A stretch of 64,000 nt of DNA from Natrinema sp. SYSU A 869 (GCF_019879105.1 NZ_CP082247.1:186001-250000), one strand, 5' to 3'. Counted from the first letter of the stretch, positions 9,109 through 19,023 are shown. Made by a program: numbers and translations. The notes: a model not told the origin generated them from the letters alone.

Positions 9109-9897
9109 TCATGCTTCAATATCTAGATTAGCGAGTCGATTATCGAGCAGTTCCCGCATCCATGCAGCGAACCCGTGATCGTGCCCATACGTCCATACTG
9201 CGACCTCTTGGGTCACGTCAGGCAGATCGCTCTCTTCGATACTACCTGCGACGATTGATTGCTTATCCACCATGAGAAGTTGGCCCGGCCATTCGGCGTA
9301 GACCGAATTCGTGTCCGCGAGATCAGCGGCAATAGTAACTTCGGCGTCCGGTACGGCCTCGTGGAGGCGATCGTGGATGTCTTCGTTTGCCACTTCGATG
9401 ATTACACGCACACCACGGTCAGTGGCCTGTTGGAGAGATGTGAGAATTCGTTGATCGATAACGTCCTCTGTGGCGATGAGAAACCGTATTTGCTCCTCGG
9501 CCTCGTCGAGAAACGTGCAAATACGATCGGTGACGCGGTCCGGTTGCGTAATCGCCCACATCCCTTCATCGTCCTTGGACTCCGGTTCTTCGACCTGATG
9601 TAAGGAATTCTCAGCTGCGTTGATACGAGAGTCGTAATCTTCCTTGATTCGTCGCATCGCCATCTCTATCGGGACGGCTTTGTATTCACGCGGCTCGGAT
9701 TCCTGGGCCACGACGAACCCCCGTTTATTGAGGCGTTCAATGGTATCGTAGACTCGTGAACGCGGGATCTCCGCAACTTGGCTGACCTCCTTCGCAGTCC
9801 CCTTCGAAAGCTGAGTGAGTGCAACGAAGCAGCGCGCTTCGTATTCCGTCAAGCCCAATTTTTCCAAGTCAGCAACCGCTTCGTCAGTCGTAGACAT
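9109..9897 (-). CDS. TrmB family transcriptional regulator
   Basis: A 262-residue protein. The N-terminal winged helix (LEKLGLTEYEARCFVALTQ, then EIPRSRVYDTIERLNKRGFV) is the TrmB signature. A short coiled coil (about residues 85-105) precedes a PLD-like effector domain. Relatives bind sugars or other ligands, but this protein is shorter than sugar-binding TrmB proteins and its ligand is unknown. The stop is close to an AT-rich promoter region of the neighbouring regulator gene. The two adjacent genes of similar architecture may be old duplicates. Confidence 0.75.
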   Translation of the reverse strand: MSTTDEAVADLEKLGLTEYEARCFVALTQLSKGTAKEVSQVAEIPRSRVYDTIERLNKRGFVVAQESEPREYKAVPIEMAMRRIKEDYDSRINAAENSLHQVEEPESKDDEGMWAITQPDRVTDRICTFLDEAEEQIRFLIATEDVIDQRILTSLQQATDRGVRVIIEVANEDIHDRLHEAVPDAEVTIAADLADTNSVYAEWPGQLLMVDKQSIVAGSIEESDLPDVTQEVAVWTYGHDHGFAAWMRELLDNRLANLDIEA

Positions 9898-10006
9898 AGC
9901 TGCGTTACGGCTGATGGTGACAAAAGACCTATTTTAAATGTAGAGGAGGGATCAGTTGCAACTACTAACTGCCACACTTTCAGTATGCGAGTGTGTCCGG
10001 TGTTGA

Positions 10007-10360
10007 TCACTCTGAACGTTGTTCTTCGGTGATGGTCTTCTCCTCTTGATCGACCAGTACAAAGAGCTTGTTCCAGTCGTCAGCGGAGGAGATCTGATCA
10101 CGAAGGTTCTCGATCGCGTTGTCGATGATCGCGTCGTCCACGACATCCATCACGACCCGCGCATGGTGAACAGCATCTGCTTGCTCATCCTCAGGGCTGT
10201 AATTTCCTTTCTCGACAATCCGGTCGATGAACTCATCCCATTCGAATCTCTCGACAGTGTCTACATCTGTGAGAAATATCCCAACTTCTCTGGGAAGTTG
10301 CGCTGCGAGGTTCTCTGCCTGACCCGGCTCAATGCGCTGGCTGATACTGTCCGACAGAAG
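10007..10360 (-). pseudogene. DUF2267-type protein, 5'-truncated
   Basis: The open frame encodes ISQRIEPGQAENLAAQLPRE followed by VGIFLTDVDTVERFEWDEF and ends EEKTITEEQRSE. This matches the second half of DUF2267 proteins, small helical proteins common in haloarchaea. An in-frame TGA at 10361-10363 cuts the frame, so the first helices are missing and no start is available. Function of the family is unknown. Confidence 0.5.
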
Positions 10361-10363
10361 TCA

Positions 10364-10941
10364 ATACGAAGTTGATCGCGAATTCGCGGCCATCTCCACG
10401 GGCGACGGCCGCAGCGGAGCGACCAATCTTCACGTAGTTCTGTCCGACAGTCTGGGTGACTCAAGCGTGATCCGAGTCGCCGTCACGGCATCCTCGCGCG
10501 AGGTAGAGGGATCAGAGATGACAGTGACAGACAGCAATCAGGAGTCGATTGTCGTTGAGTTTTCTCTGTTGGATAGGGGTGCGGCGTCGGGGTAGGTGTG
10601 CTACAGCCACGAACGAGAGGTCGAAGGACAACATCTCAGAAATCACTCTTCATTCTCGCCACCAAGCCAGATAAGTACGCTATCCATGGCTGCTAAACAA
10701 ACCGGCCTACGCTACAATTCTCTCTCGTTGATGGGATGTAAAAAACCCATTCAACAGGGCAATCTGTTGCTCTCTCGAGTCCGGCTCTGCCTCACCGCCT
10801 CCCCCGAGGCAGAGTGACGGCCTTGATATTGGTACAGTGAATTCGGGTAGCCCACGATCCGAGGTGAGGAATCGAACTCTCGAATGAGGGGGCCTAGCCG
10901 CGAAGATGAGAGAACGTCGAAGAGGTGAGTTGATAGTAGGC
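10364..10941. other. Intergenic, no gene recognised
   Basis: A plus-strand frame at 10332-10595 exists, but it starts inside the DUF2267 fragment and has no family resemblance. The rest is mixed-composition DNA without repeats or hairpins that stand out. Confidence 0.4.
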
Positions 10942-12853
10942 TCAGTTATCGTAGTCCTTGACCTGTAACTCCGCCTGGGCTACATATCCAGTTGCACCGG
11001 CAGGATGGGGCATCTCACCCACCGAACCTTCCATGATGAGCCAGGCGATCACCTGGTGATTCTGGATGGAATCACCATCGACGTACTGCGCCGGATGGTA
11101 GAACTGGAGTTCAGCCTCTAAGTCCTCGGACCGCGTCTTTTGAGAGCCCATTGGTCCGATCTCGTTAGAGTTGGGTTGGACCACGACGAGTTCCAGATCA
11201 CGATTCATCGGGACGTCGATTTTTTCGCTTCCGTTCGGGTTTGAGAACCGGACCTTCTGTCCAGGTTCACCCTCAAGGTAGAACTCCTCTTCAGGGGTGA
11301 GCCACTGGTCACCATCGAAGACTTGGGTCTGGACTCCCTCGGTCGTCCCAGGGGTAACCTCGAGTGCCGTGAAGTGGAGGTACTGCATAACGACATTTTC
11401 CTCCCCCTCCCAGTCATCCGGTACCGCGTAGTTCCTGAGCGCCTCAACCTCATGCCCTGGCCCGTGCCGACGCCAGATCGGTATGATGCGTCCATCGCTG
11501 AAAATTCGTAGGAGATGTTGTAGTTGTACGGTCCGAACTGTGCCCCCGAGTGGAAGTCGACGCTCCCCCGTCCCTGAGCACCAGTATGGTAGTGGGTCCG
11601 GAACTGGAACCCCGACGGGTGACCTCTACGTTCGGGATAGTCGATCTTTCCGAGCTGACCTGGGCCCCCAAACGGGATGCTATGGACGTCCCAGTACAGG
11701 TGGTGACCGGTGAACACGGGTTCATGGTCTGGGAAGAACCAGTCGACCGTATTTCGACCCTCTCGGGGCGGTAAGTTATAGCCCGTTGGGGTAGCCATGG
11801 CGTTCATGGTCCGAAAGACCGGCTTTCCGTTGTAGTCACCGTAGAACGTTACCCCCATCGTTTCGGGGGGCTCCCATTCAATCTGCCAGTTGTCCTGCTC
11901 GAATGATTCCTCGGGCACCAACTCGAATCGATGGTATCCGTTCTGGGCCGTCTTGAGCGGTCGCTTCTCTGTGGGAACAGATGACACCTCCCCGAGGGCT
12001 GTTTGATCATCAGGCGAGATCTGTCGGGCCATCTTCTGGACCGGATATCGCACGAAGTCCTCGACGAAATGTAGATCAACCAACTCGGGGTTTGCCGAAT
12101 CGGTCACGTCGACATAGCCAACCGCTACCGAAACCCCATCTCCACCAACCCCATAGAAGATAAGCGATGAAACCTCACCATGGGGTCTGTCCTTCCAAGC
12201 AAAATATCCTCGGCGACCTTGAATAACGGCCATGTGTCTCTGTCCTGCGCGAAGTCTTGCACATCCGGGTTCTCGAGCATAACCCGCACCCGCTGGAGCT
12301 CCTCTTGCGAATATTCCTCCTGCCATGACACATCGGTCGGGTCGGTGACTTGGAGTGCGACGAGTTCGTTGCGACGACGATCAACGAGGCCGAATATCGC
12401 CTGTCGATTCCTCGCCGTGACCTCCCACATTCCCTGGTCGACCCCACCTTCAACGGCGTAATCTGTCGGGCCCTGAATGCTGATCGCGTCGAGATGATTA
12501 GAGAGTGGTTCGTACCCAACAAAATGTGCGATCCACTCCCGTGCAACGTTGTTGACCTCCGGATCCTTCAGAAGGGTTTCGACCGCCTCCTTGCGGCGAT
12601 GAGCGTGGACGATTTCATAGTTCTCTTCGTGAAAATCCCGTACCGAAAGCCGCTCAGCGCCGGTGATACGCTCTGTGGCGTCTGGTGACTCTTGGACTGC
12701 CCTATTTTCGCTTTCCTGTGCCCCAGCAATACCGGTTTGCCCCCCAAGTATCGTGGCTGCTCCGGCCGCCCTCATGAACCCCCGACGATACCACTCAGGT
12801 CTGTGTTGAATATTATTATTTGCCACACTAGCAATAATTACCGGAAGGACCAT
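10942..12853 (-). pseudogene. Tat-exported protein with copper-amine-oxidase-like region, two frameshifts
   Basis: Three overlapping frames read as one protein of about 635 residues. The first (from 12853) has a Tat motif (YRRGFMRAAGAATILGG) and two helical domains. It passes to the second frame near 12182-12185 (a run of four C on the coding strand), and that passes to the third near 11501-11504 (a run of four T). The last join gives YEFFSDGRIIPIWRRHGPGHE; together with the preceding FGPYNYNISYEF it recalls the TPQ region of copper amine oxidases (N-Y-x then xxDGxI). The similarity is weak and the family call is tentative. Either decayed by two one-base losses or mis-sequenced. Confidence 0.45.
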
Positions 12854-13021
12854 AATGGTTGTACACTCTTATTGGCATAACTGTGTTTACCTATAAGGAC
12901 ATTATCAAGATATAGTAAGTAATCCCCGATTCTGTTTTCGATCTCTTGCATTTGCACTCCGGTTCGGACAACGAAACAGTCGATAACGAGACGGCCACGG
13001 TGGCGTTCGAGCGCCGACCAA

Positions 13022-13231
13022 TCATGACTCGTCGCGAAGCTCTTCTGCTCGTTGGGCTAGCTGTTTGAGGATCGGAAGGCGCTGCTGGTGCTGGTTTTCA
13101 TACGCGACACACGCCCGAAGTGTCTCTATGTCGTTGATCGTCACGATTCCCGCATCAATGAGACGGGGATTCGGTGGTTCGAGACGCTGTTGCGGCGTCA
13201 GCGGCTCGTTAGTAGGGTTATGCTCTGACAT
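13022..13231 (-). CDS. Small conserved plasmid-type protein (69 residues)
   Basis: A short acidic protein starting MSEHNPTNEPLTPQQRLEPP, with the segment RLIDAGIVTINDIETLRACV predicted helical. The sequence has the look of small haloarchaeal plasmid proteins, but no function is known to me. It is preceded by copy B of the leader motif (13241-13266), which ends about 10 nt before the ATG; that supports its being expressed. Confidence 0.55.
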   Translation of the reverse strand: MSEHNPTNEPLTPQQRLEPPNPRLIDAGIVTINDIETLRACVAYENQHQQRLPILKQLAQRAEELRDES

Positions 13232-13240
13232 CGTAGAATC

Positions 13241-13266
13241 CTCTCACCCCTTGAAGAGAGAAACAA
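13241..13266 (-). promoter_or_regulatory. Shared leader motif, copy B
   Basis: On the minus strand it reads GTTTCTCTC, a TTC spacer, then AAGGGGTGAGAGG, just before the ATG at 13231. It is the most diverged of the four copies but keeps the AAGGGGTGAG core and the complementary CTCTC half. Confidence 0.4.
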
Positions 13267-13558
13267 CGCCACAAGTCGGTGCCTCTGGTCTGACAACCAC
13301 TTTGAAGCAGCGAGAGGTTCTCGCCGTTCACGTTCCTAGTGGTGCTTCAACCGTCGATTGATGGATTCAGTATTCTACAAGACTGGGGAGAGGGTCATTA
13401 TCTGACAGAAACGGCGTGCGAGATATAGAGGATGCATCATTTGTTTCACGCCGAAACAGGTGAACTATCCACTCAGTAGATCTGCGAACTGAACAGCGAA
13501 GGCATGGCCGGGGATACTCACCAAACGGCTGTGTTGAATCGCCATACGGCGTTGGATT

Positions 13559-13720
13559 TCACTGTTTGACGGCCCGCTTGATGTTATAGACGACACACAT
13601 CAGGGCGATTTCGTGGAACTCTCGATACCAGGTACGCGCTCGCTCGGCTACGCCGTGCGAGCGCTTGATTGCAGAGTTCACGGTTTCAGTCATTGACCGC
13701 TGAGCGTACCGATTGTGATC
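13559..13720 (-). pseudogene. C-terminal fragment of a haloarchaeal DDE transposase
   Basis: On the minus strand the frame reads RYAQRSMTETVNSAIKRSHG, then EFHEIALMCVVYNIKRAVK and a stop at 13559. This is the C-terminal signature (with the catalytic Glu in TETVNSA) of IS5-like transposases of halophiles. Upstream sequence does not continue the match, so only the tail remains. Confidence 0.55.
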
Positions 13721-13959
13721 TCAGTGATCCCGCTTCCCAGAGGGAAGCAGCCACCGATGCGTCGGAGGAGGATGATGCCGATACGCAGGACTGGGAACTA
13801 GAGCGGTGATCATACAGGTATCCCCTGTGTGGGAACCAGCTTTTTCAGCCGCTTGAATGACCAGCACAGAATCAGCTAGTTCTGTTGGACTCATCTCCAG
13901 GAAATCTACTTCGGACACGGCGGATGAGAATTAAGACGGTACACCGGGAAGAGACGACT

Positions 13960-15287
13960 ATGAGTGAGACGGAGGTCCCACCGTCGCCGAAGGGTATCCC
14001 GCTCCTCGGTAACGGCCTGTCCTTTTCCCAAGACCCAGTCAGTGCGATGGAATCCTGGGCAGCCCACGGTGACCTCGTTCGCCTTCAGTTTCTGGGAGAG
14101 CCCATGTATATGGTCACCCACCCGGAACTCATCAAGCAAATCCTTGTCAAGGATCAGCACAAGTTCACGATCGGCCCGGAACAGCAGGACACCTTCGAGG
14201 GCGTCGAAGACAATGCCATGACAACCGCAACGGGCGCCCGGTGGAAACGCCTCCGGCGGGCGGCCCATCCGGCGTTCACCCGTGAGAGTATCACGAATTA
14301 CGGCGACCGCATGGCGGCTGTGACAGCCCGGTTTGTCGACGAGTGGGACGACGGTGCGGAATTCGCTCTCCACCCAGAGATGCGCCGTCTCACAGTTCAG
14401 ATCTTAGGCGAGACACTTCTCAACCAGGATATTCGCGGACAGGAGGACGTGGTCATTGACGCTGCAGACGCCTTCGTTGACCGAACAAACTTCCGCAGAC
14501 CCGGCCAGCTGCTCCCGGACTGGATACCGACACCGACGGAGCGTCGTTTCGTCGCACGGTCCAGCGCCTCGACACGTTCGTCGACGACCTCATTGCCGAA
14601 CGGCAAGCGGAGGAGACAGATGCCAGCGAGGATGTATGTGCACTGTTGCTCAACGCCTCTGAGGACGGGGAACTGTCATTGGCAGAGGTCCGTCACAACC
14701 TCGTTGCGTTCCTGCTGGCGGGCCACGAGTCACCGTCTGGTGCACTCACCCGGATCTGGTATCTTCTGGACGACCATCCCGACGTGTATGAATCACTCCG
14801 TGAGGAGTCCGACCGGGTCGTCACCGGTGACCGGTCGTCGATCGATGAGTACGCTGATCTCGAGTACACACAACACGTTGTCGCAGAGACCCTTCGATTG
14901 TACCCGCCGACAACGGGTATCAACCGGCAGGCCGTCGAACGCGTGACGCTGGATGGCTACGAGTTACCCGAGGGTGCCCAGTTTCTCATCCCGCAGTGGA
15001 TCCCCCATCGGGATGAACGATTCTGGGACGATCCCGAAACATTTGATCCTGACCGATGGACCACCACTACTGACCGCCCAGAATATGCGTACTTCCCGTT
15101 CAGCGGCGGTCCCCGGAGCTGTATCGGTAACGACTTCGCTCGCCAGGAGCTGACGCTGGCCCTGGCAACAATGGTCGGCCGCGTCACCCTTGATGTAACC
15201 GCTGATGGACCGCTCACGTTCATTCCGTCGATTCAGCTTCGACCGGCAACAGAGATCACTGCGGCAGTCCGTCGATCAACACAGTGA
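13960..15287 (+). pseudogene. Cytochrome P450 with a one-base frameshift
   Basis: The gene starts at ATG 13960 (SETEVPPSPKGIPLLGNGLS). Frame one runs to ERRF near 14550; frame two then continues FRRTVQRLDTFVDDLIAERQ-like sequence if one C is restored, through the I-helix (LLAGHESPSG), the ExxR motif (AETLRLYPP) and the heme-binding loop PFSGGPRSCIGNDFA with the Cys thiolate. Total would be about 443 residues, normal for a soluble archaeal P450. The substrate is unknown and no ferredoxin partner is adjacent. All key motifs survive, so this is a recent mutation or a sequencing error at 14547-14551. Confidence 0.8.
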
Positions 15288-15968
15288 GATATCCACACCA
15301 CTGTCGTACTCAGGCCAGTAACAACCGCTGATCTTGACGGAGTCACCGCTGACGCACTCACCGACCTGTCCAGACCCGCCAATAAAACGTGATCAGCCCC
15401 CGCTCCGGTACAAACCATTGTACCAGTCACCGGGAACCAGGCCGATGAGGAGCAGTATCTGCTGGAAGCAAGTGGACATGCTCCCGGATCGGCGGGGTTG
15501 ATACAGAACGATAGCGCATACCCGCGTCTTCAGGCGCGGGTCGAGCGGTAGGCCTATCCGACCAACTATCGTAGATGGCCGGAACGGATTTCCATCAAAA
15601 CTGTTTTAGTGTGGTGCGTCGTAGCATAGAGTGCGACGAATACCGTGAGATGCCGTTCCTGAACCACAAAGGATGGCGAACCAGCGGTGGTTCGCACGGC
15701 GATGACATGGTATTCGACGGGGCCTGTTTGACCGGGCCACAGCCCTATACAGGGGAGGAAACGAGAGTTCCCCCGGTATGCTGCCGGTTCCCCTTGAGTG
15801 CGGGCTGGAACCTCGAACGCCACACCTGGCGGAAATCAGATGGTCGGATTCCACGCCCTGAAGGGCGTGGAGGAGGTCAATGGTGTCCTCGTTCCCCAGT
15901 TGCTCTTAGAGTACACCGACTACGGACGTTCCGACTATACGGGGTTACCGTTCTATTTACAGAAATAG
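15288..15968 (+). pseudogene. Decayed open frame interrupted by the small IS605-type element
   Basis: In the P450 frame, coding-like sequence continues past the stop (TTVVLRPVTTADLDGVTADA). It meets a TGA at about 15391 and resumes as TGNQADEEQYLLEASGHAPG. Deleting 15503-15880 joins SAGL to IGVLVPQLLLEYTDYGRSDY and ends at TAG 15966-15968. The in-frame join across the element supports a once continuous gene. No family recognised. Confidence 0.3.
15503..15880 (+). mobile_element. Non-autonomous IS200/IS605-type element, copy 1 (378 bp)
   Basis: It starts immediately after TTGAT (15498-15502). The left-end hairpin is CCCGCG...CGCGGG (about 15519-15538). The right end has a perfect 8-bp stem CCACGCCC-TGAA-GGGCGTGG and finishes GAGGAGGTCAA at 15880. 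Copy 2 at 62551-62928 has the same length and differs by about four substitutions, so both moved recently. No transposase gene is inside; mobilisation would need TnpA supplied elsewhere. TTGAT is the known target and TAM of ISDra2, which makes a relation to the TnpA/TnpB system likely. The sequence after the right end would act as guide if an omega-like RNA is made. Confidence 0.75.
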
Positions 15969-16041
15969 CGTTTTCACCACCCCTGAACCCTGTCTGCCGT
16001 GAAGGGAACCAGCCGTGTCTCCGTAGCAGTGCACGGCCCCA

Positions 16042-16299
16042 TCATAGAAGGAAAGACATCAGTGACCCAGTAAGGACTAACAACGCGCCAATCCCACTGA
16101 TCCAAGCGGATCGTCCCGGATCGAATTCCGAGGGGCTCGTCCATTGGAGAGCGGTCGATACAACCAAGACGACCCCTCCTATTACCATAAGGAAGGCACT
16201 ACGGCTAACTCCCATTGATGAAATATTCCACAGACCGGTTATAGCAAAGACAGTCCCGATAATTCCCATCGACAAATGATAGAGGATTTCCCGATCCAT
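16042..16299 (-). CDS. Small membrane protein (85 residues)
   Basis: Three hydrophobic segments can be seen (LSMGIIGTVFAITGLW, AFLMVIGGVVLVVSTAL, ISGIGALLVLTGSLMSFLL), so it is a three-helix integral membrane protein. No family recognised. It is followed downstream by an element-disrupted region and preceded by an AT-rich promoter-like stretch (16300-16345). Confidence 0.55.
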   Translation of the reverse strand: MDREILYHLSMGIIGTVFAITGLWNISSMGVSRSAFLMVIGGVVLVVSTALQWTSPSEFDPGRSAWISGIGALLVLTGSLMSFLL

Positions 16300-16464
16300 A
16301 CACCCATTTTGGGCAGTACTGATATATAATACATAGTCTCAAACTCTTGGTTCACACCGATACAGGAACTGAGTCTCCCATAGCGGCAGAAACCTGCGTT
16401 CGACGCCACTGTTTTTCGAAATTAGTTCCCTGTGTTAGACACTGTTTGACATCTTACTTCGGAA

Positions 16465-17206
16465 GGCACTGTCTAGTTTAGTACCTCCGCTGGCGTCTGT
16501 CCGTTGAGTGATTGGTGCGGTCGTTGTGTATTGTAATAGTGTGCGAACTGTTCAAGCCAGTCTCTGACGCTCGCTCGACTGCCCACCCATGAGTTGTGGA
16601 AGCGGTCAATTCTCATCTTTAAGGTATGAAACCACTTTTCGATCAGGTTTCGATCGACATAGTCGAGCTGACCGCTCAACCCCAATCGAGAGAGGGCAGT
16701 CAGATAGCCGTAGCCATCGACGAGAAACACAGTGTTGGAGAGATCGTGTTTCTCGGTCAATTTATGCAGGAACGCAGCGGCTGGATCGGTTCCCCGCCGT
16801 CCAAACACTGCAACATCAAGAATAAGCCGTGAGTCTAGGTCGATTGCAGCGTACACCCAATACCAGTCGCCGTTAATCTTGACAGCGGTTTCATCAATAG
16901 CGACCCGCGACGGCGAAGCCGACGGCGGGTCTGGGACGCTGTCAGCCAGCCGATGCACCCAGTACCAGATTGCTTGATGAGTGCGTTCTACGCCAATCAA
17001 GCGAAGAATTGCTTGTGTCTCTCGGAGAGAACAACCGGTCGCGTGGAGTCGGACGGCGAACACCCTGACGGGCGTCGCCGTCCGCTCACGCTCCCAAGCT
17101 TCATCAAATTCCGCCGCGTAGCACTCGCTGAGCAGGTCTGCGAGCATCATTCCAAACTAACTCCACGACCTGCTCGTTCCCCAAACTGGCCTAACTAGAC
17201 ACTGCC
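16465..17206 (-). mobile_element. IS6-family insertion sequence, intact, with 8-bp target duplication
   Basis: 742 bp long. The terminal inverted repeats are GGCACTGTCTAGTT at 16465 and, on the other strand, GGCAGTGTCTAGTT ending at 17206. It is flanked by the perfect direct repeat CTTCGGAA at 16457-16464 and 17207-17214, the 8-bp duplication typical of IS6 transposition. It contains one transposase gene. The intact duplication indicates simple, fairly recent insertion. Confidence 0.9.
16473..17150 (-). CDS. IS6-family transposase
   Basis: 225 residues, normal for archaeal IS6 transposases. An N-terminal helix-turn-helix (GCSLRETQAILRLIG) is followed by the DDE catalytic core: Asp in SRVAIDETAVKING, Asp in TVFLVDGYGYL, and Glu in VDRNLIEKWFHTLKMR. 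It ends HYYNTQRPHQSLNGQTP, characteristic of the family. It acts on the ends of its own element, often via replicative cointegrates. No lesion is seen, so it should be active. Confidence 0.92.
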   Translation of the reverse strand: MMLADLLSECYAAEFDEAWERERTATPVRVFAVRLHATGCSLRETQAILRLIGVERTHQAIWYWVHRLADSVPDPPSASPSRVAIDETAVKINGDWYWVYAAIDLDSRLILDVAVFGRRGTDPAAAFLHKLTEKHDLSNTVFLVDGYGYLTALSRLGLSGQLDYVDRNLIEKWFHTLKMRIDRFHNSWVGSRASVRDWLEQFAHYYNTQRPHQSLNGQTPAEVLN

Positions 17207-17594
17207 CTTCGGAAAGAACTGTGAAAAATGCAACCGTTCCCAGAAACCAAATCAGAAATATGGGGTCAATATCACTACTAGTGTAGTGGCGGCCGAATGC
17301 CACGGGGCTGAGACTCAGACCAACGGTTCCGACGCCGTAGCCGAGTTTGATCTGCTTATCTTTGAAGTCTGTAATATCGAGAAGTGGGATCTCTGATGAG
17401 AGAGGCGAAGCTGGGGTGGAAAAGAACGCCGCAACCAATTTCTGCTGCTTTCCAGCCTCACAACGGATACCCTCGTCTTCACCCCGCTCTACCGGTTCGG
17501 CAAACAGTTGCGACAACGGGTCCGCCGCACCTGATCCAGGCTGATTCTGAACTATCATATCCCTGCGGCCAGTATGATGGATTGAGACTGGTTT

Positions 17595-18332
17595 TCAGAA
17601 GGAGAACGTGACCAGAACGACGTATGCAATGACGTTGTTGAGGAAGTGAAGGAGGGCCGCGCCAGTGAGGTTGTTGAACCGGAAACGGAGGATCGTCGGG
17701 AAGACTGCCCACGCGGCCAATCCGACCACTCCTGCAACACCGAGCCAGATATGTGGAATTGCGAACACGAGGATTGTCACGAGGCCAGCGGCGGTGGGCG
17801 ACAGCCCCCTGTCGAGCAGCGATCCGAGGAGCAATCCCCGGACGAGCGCTTCTTCGAAGATGGGTGCAAGGAGCAGCGGGCCGACGAGCACGCCCGCTGC
17901 AATCACCGGGTCTGTCAGGTCGTAGTTCGGCCCTGTAAAATTGAATCCGAGTGGGGCCATTGCCGCCGTCACGAACTGGACCGTGACGAATCCGAGGGGG
18001 ACGAACGCGAGTGCCCACCCGACTTCGGTCGCGCTTGGGGACCGAAACGGGAACGCAGCCGTCCACTCTCGAGGGTCGAGCCACCACCACAGGATCGCCA
18101 TCACGACGATCAGTGTGGCTCCAACTATGAGAAACGCAACACCGTCCGACACGTCTGGTGATCCTCCTCTGAATACTGCGATATACACCGTCGTCAGGGC
18201 GATTTGAAGCACAAGCCATCCGACAATGGCACCGAACGCAACTGCCACGTGCCCGGCGAGCCCATCGACTGCATCGTCTATCGACGGATGAACGATCCTG
18301 ACGTTCCGGATCCGACTCCCATCCACAGACAT
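17595..18332 (-). CDS. CPBP family intramembrane glutamic endopeptidase
   Basis: About 245 residues starting at MSVDGSRIRN; a longer start at 18434 is possible but gives a non-typical extension. Six or more membrane helices. The CPBP/Abi motifs are all present: APIFEEALVRGLLLG (EExxxR), FAIPHIWLG (FxxxH-type) and LLHFLNNVIAY (HxxxN/D). Relatives are CAAX-prenyl-protease-like enzymes that process membrane or secreted peptides, sometimes bacteriocin-related. The substrate is unknown. It sits 36 bp upstream of the IS-interrupted membrane gene. Confidence 0.75.
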   Translation of the reverse strand: MSVDGSRIRNVRIVHPSIDDAVDGLAGHVAVAFGAIVGWLVLQIALTTVYIAVFRGGSPDVSDGVAFLIVGATLIVVMAILWWWLDPREWTAAFPFRSPSATEVGWALAFVPLGFVTVQFVTAAMAPLGFNFTGPNYDLTDPVIAAGVLVGPLLLAPIFEEALVRGLLLGSLLDRGLSPTAAGLVTILVFAIPHIWLGVAGVVGLAAWAVFPTILRFRFNNLTGAALLHFLNNVIAYVVLVTFSF

Positions 18333-18684
18333 GATTAGAGACCGTTCTCTTGAGTAGTCTCGATCCCGTAAGGGTTGTTCTGAGCCATGCTTTATCACCG
18401 CGTACGCTACTTCAAGTGTGCATGCTATTAACAATCGCTGGTTGTCAGCATCGTTGGCGTCCGACGTTCGGGATTGAGATAACTATAACCGGGTCTCCGA
18501 GGGCGACGTAAAATGGTTACTCGACGCTATCTACGGCCGCGAGATACACGCCCTAGCGTTTCCAGTGGTAGCTGGCACGGTTCTATCCATCAATTGCTCG
18601 ACACCAAAGCATACCGGTTGCCATGTAGGTCCAGGATCATTCCGGGGAATCAACCGGCGGGCGCCGGAATCGCCCCCGTATCAG

Positions 18685-18999
18685 TTACAGGACGAACTGT
18701 ACCATGAGGACCCAGAGCGTCACAATCAGGACGAACCCCGTAAGGCCGAGAAATGTCAGGTCATCCGCCCGACTGACGAACTCCCCACCATCATGGACGA
18801 ACCAGTCACGGAGGATAAACCAGAGAACGAGAAGGCCACTGAGCAAGAAAAGCCAAGCCTCTTCGAATCCCTCGTTTACCACATCTATCAGAGCAAGCCC
18901 AATTATGGCACCACTGATTCCCAGCCAGACGACAAAGAGGGCAGTAGGACGATTAAACCCGAACGTGGGCTTGCCAGTGCGTTGGGTTTGGTCATTCAT
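18685..18999 (-). CDS. Membrane protein, 104 residues
   Basis: Three hydrophobic segments (ALFVVWLGISGAIIGLALI, WLFLLSGLLVLWFIL, GLTGFVLIVTLWVLMVQFVL) with a short polar N-terminus. No family recognised. A promoter-like AT-rich stretch precedes it. The CPBP protease gene lies about 350 bp downstream on the same strand, too far to assume an operon. Confidence 0.5.
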   Translation of the reverse strand: MNDQTQRTGKPTFGFNRPTALFVVWLGISGAIIGLALIDVVNEGFEEAWLFLLSGLLVLWFILRDWFVHDGGEFVSRADDLTFLGLTGFVLIVTLWVLMVQFVL

Positions 19000-19023
19000 A
19001 GCATGATAGATATTGTATCTTAA

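Larger units (their letters stand above)
16422..17558 (-). pseudogene. Small membrane protein gene interrupted by the IS6 element
   Basis: The frame from 17558 (MIVQNQPGSGAADPLSQLFA) has an acidic N-terminal part and hydrophobic segments (IFLIWFLGTVAFFTVLSE). It runs into the IS right end at 17206. Removing the IS and one copy of CTTCGGAA joins VLSE to VRCQTVSNTGN and a TAA at 16422-16424. The native protein was therefore about 127 residues. With the IS present it gains a foreign tail (GQCLVRPVWG...). Function unknown. Confidence 0.6.

Noticed and set aside
12175-12190. Programmed -1 frameshift in the amine-oxidase-like gene
   Set aside because: No canonical slippery heptamer with a downstream structure is evident, and a second shift in the same gene makes decay or sequence error more likely.
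15575-16279. Open frames inside the 378-bp elements (about 85-110 residues, both strands)
   Set aside because: They occur in both copies only because the copies are almost identical; composition is not haloarchaeal coding, and the plus frame runs past the element end in different ways.
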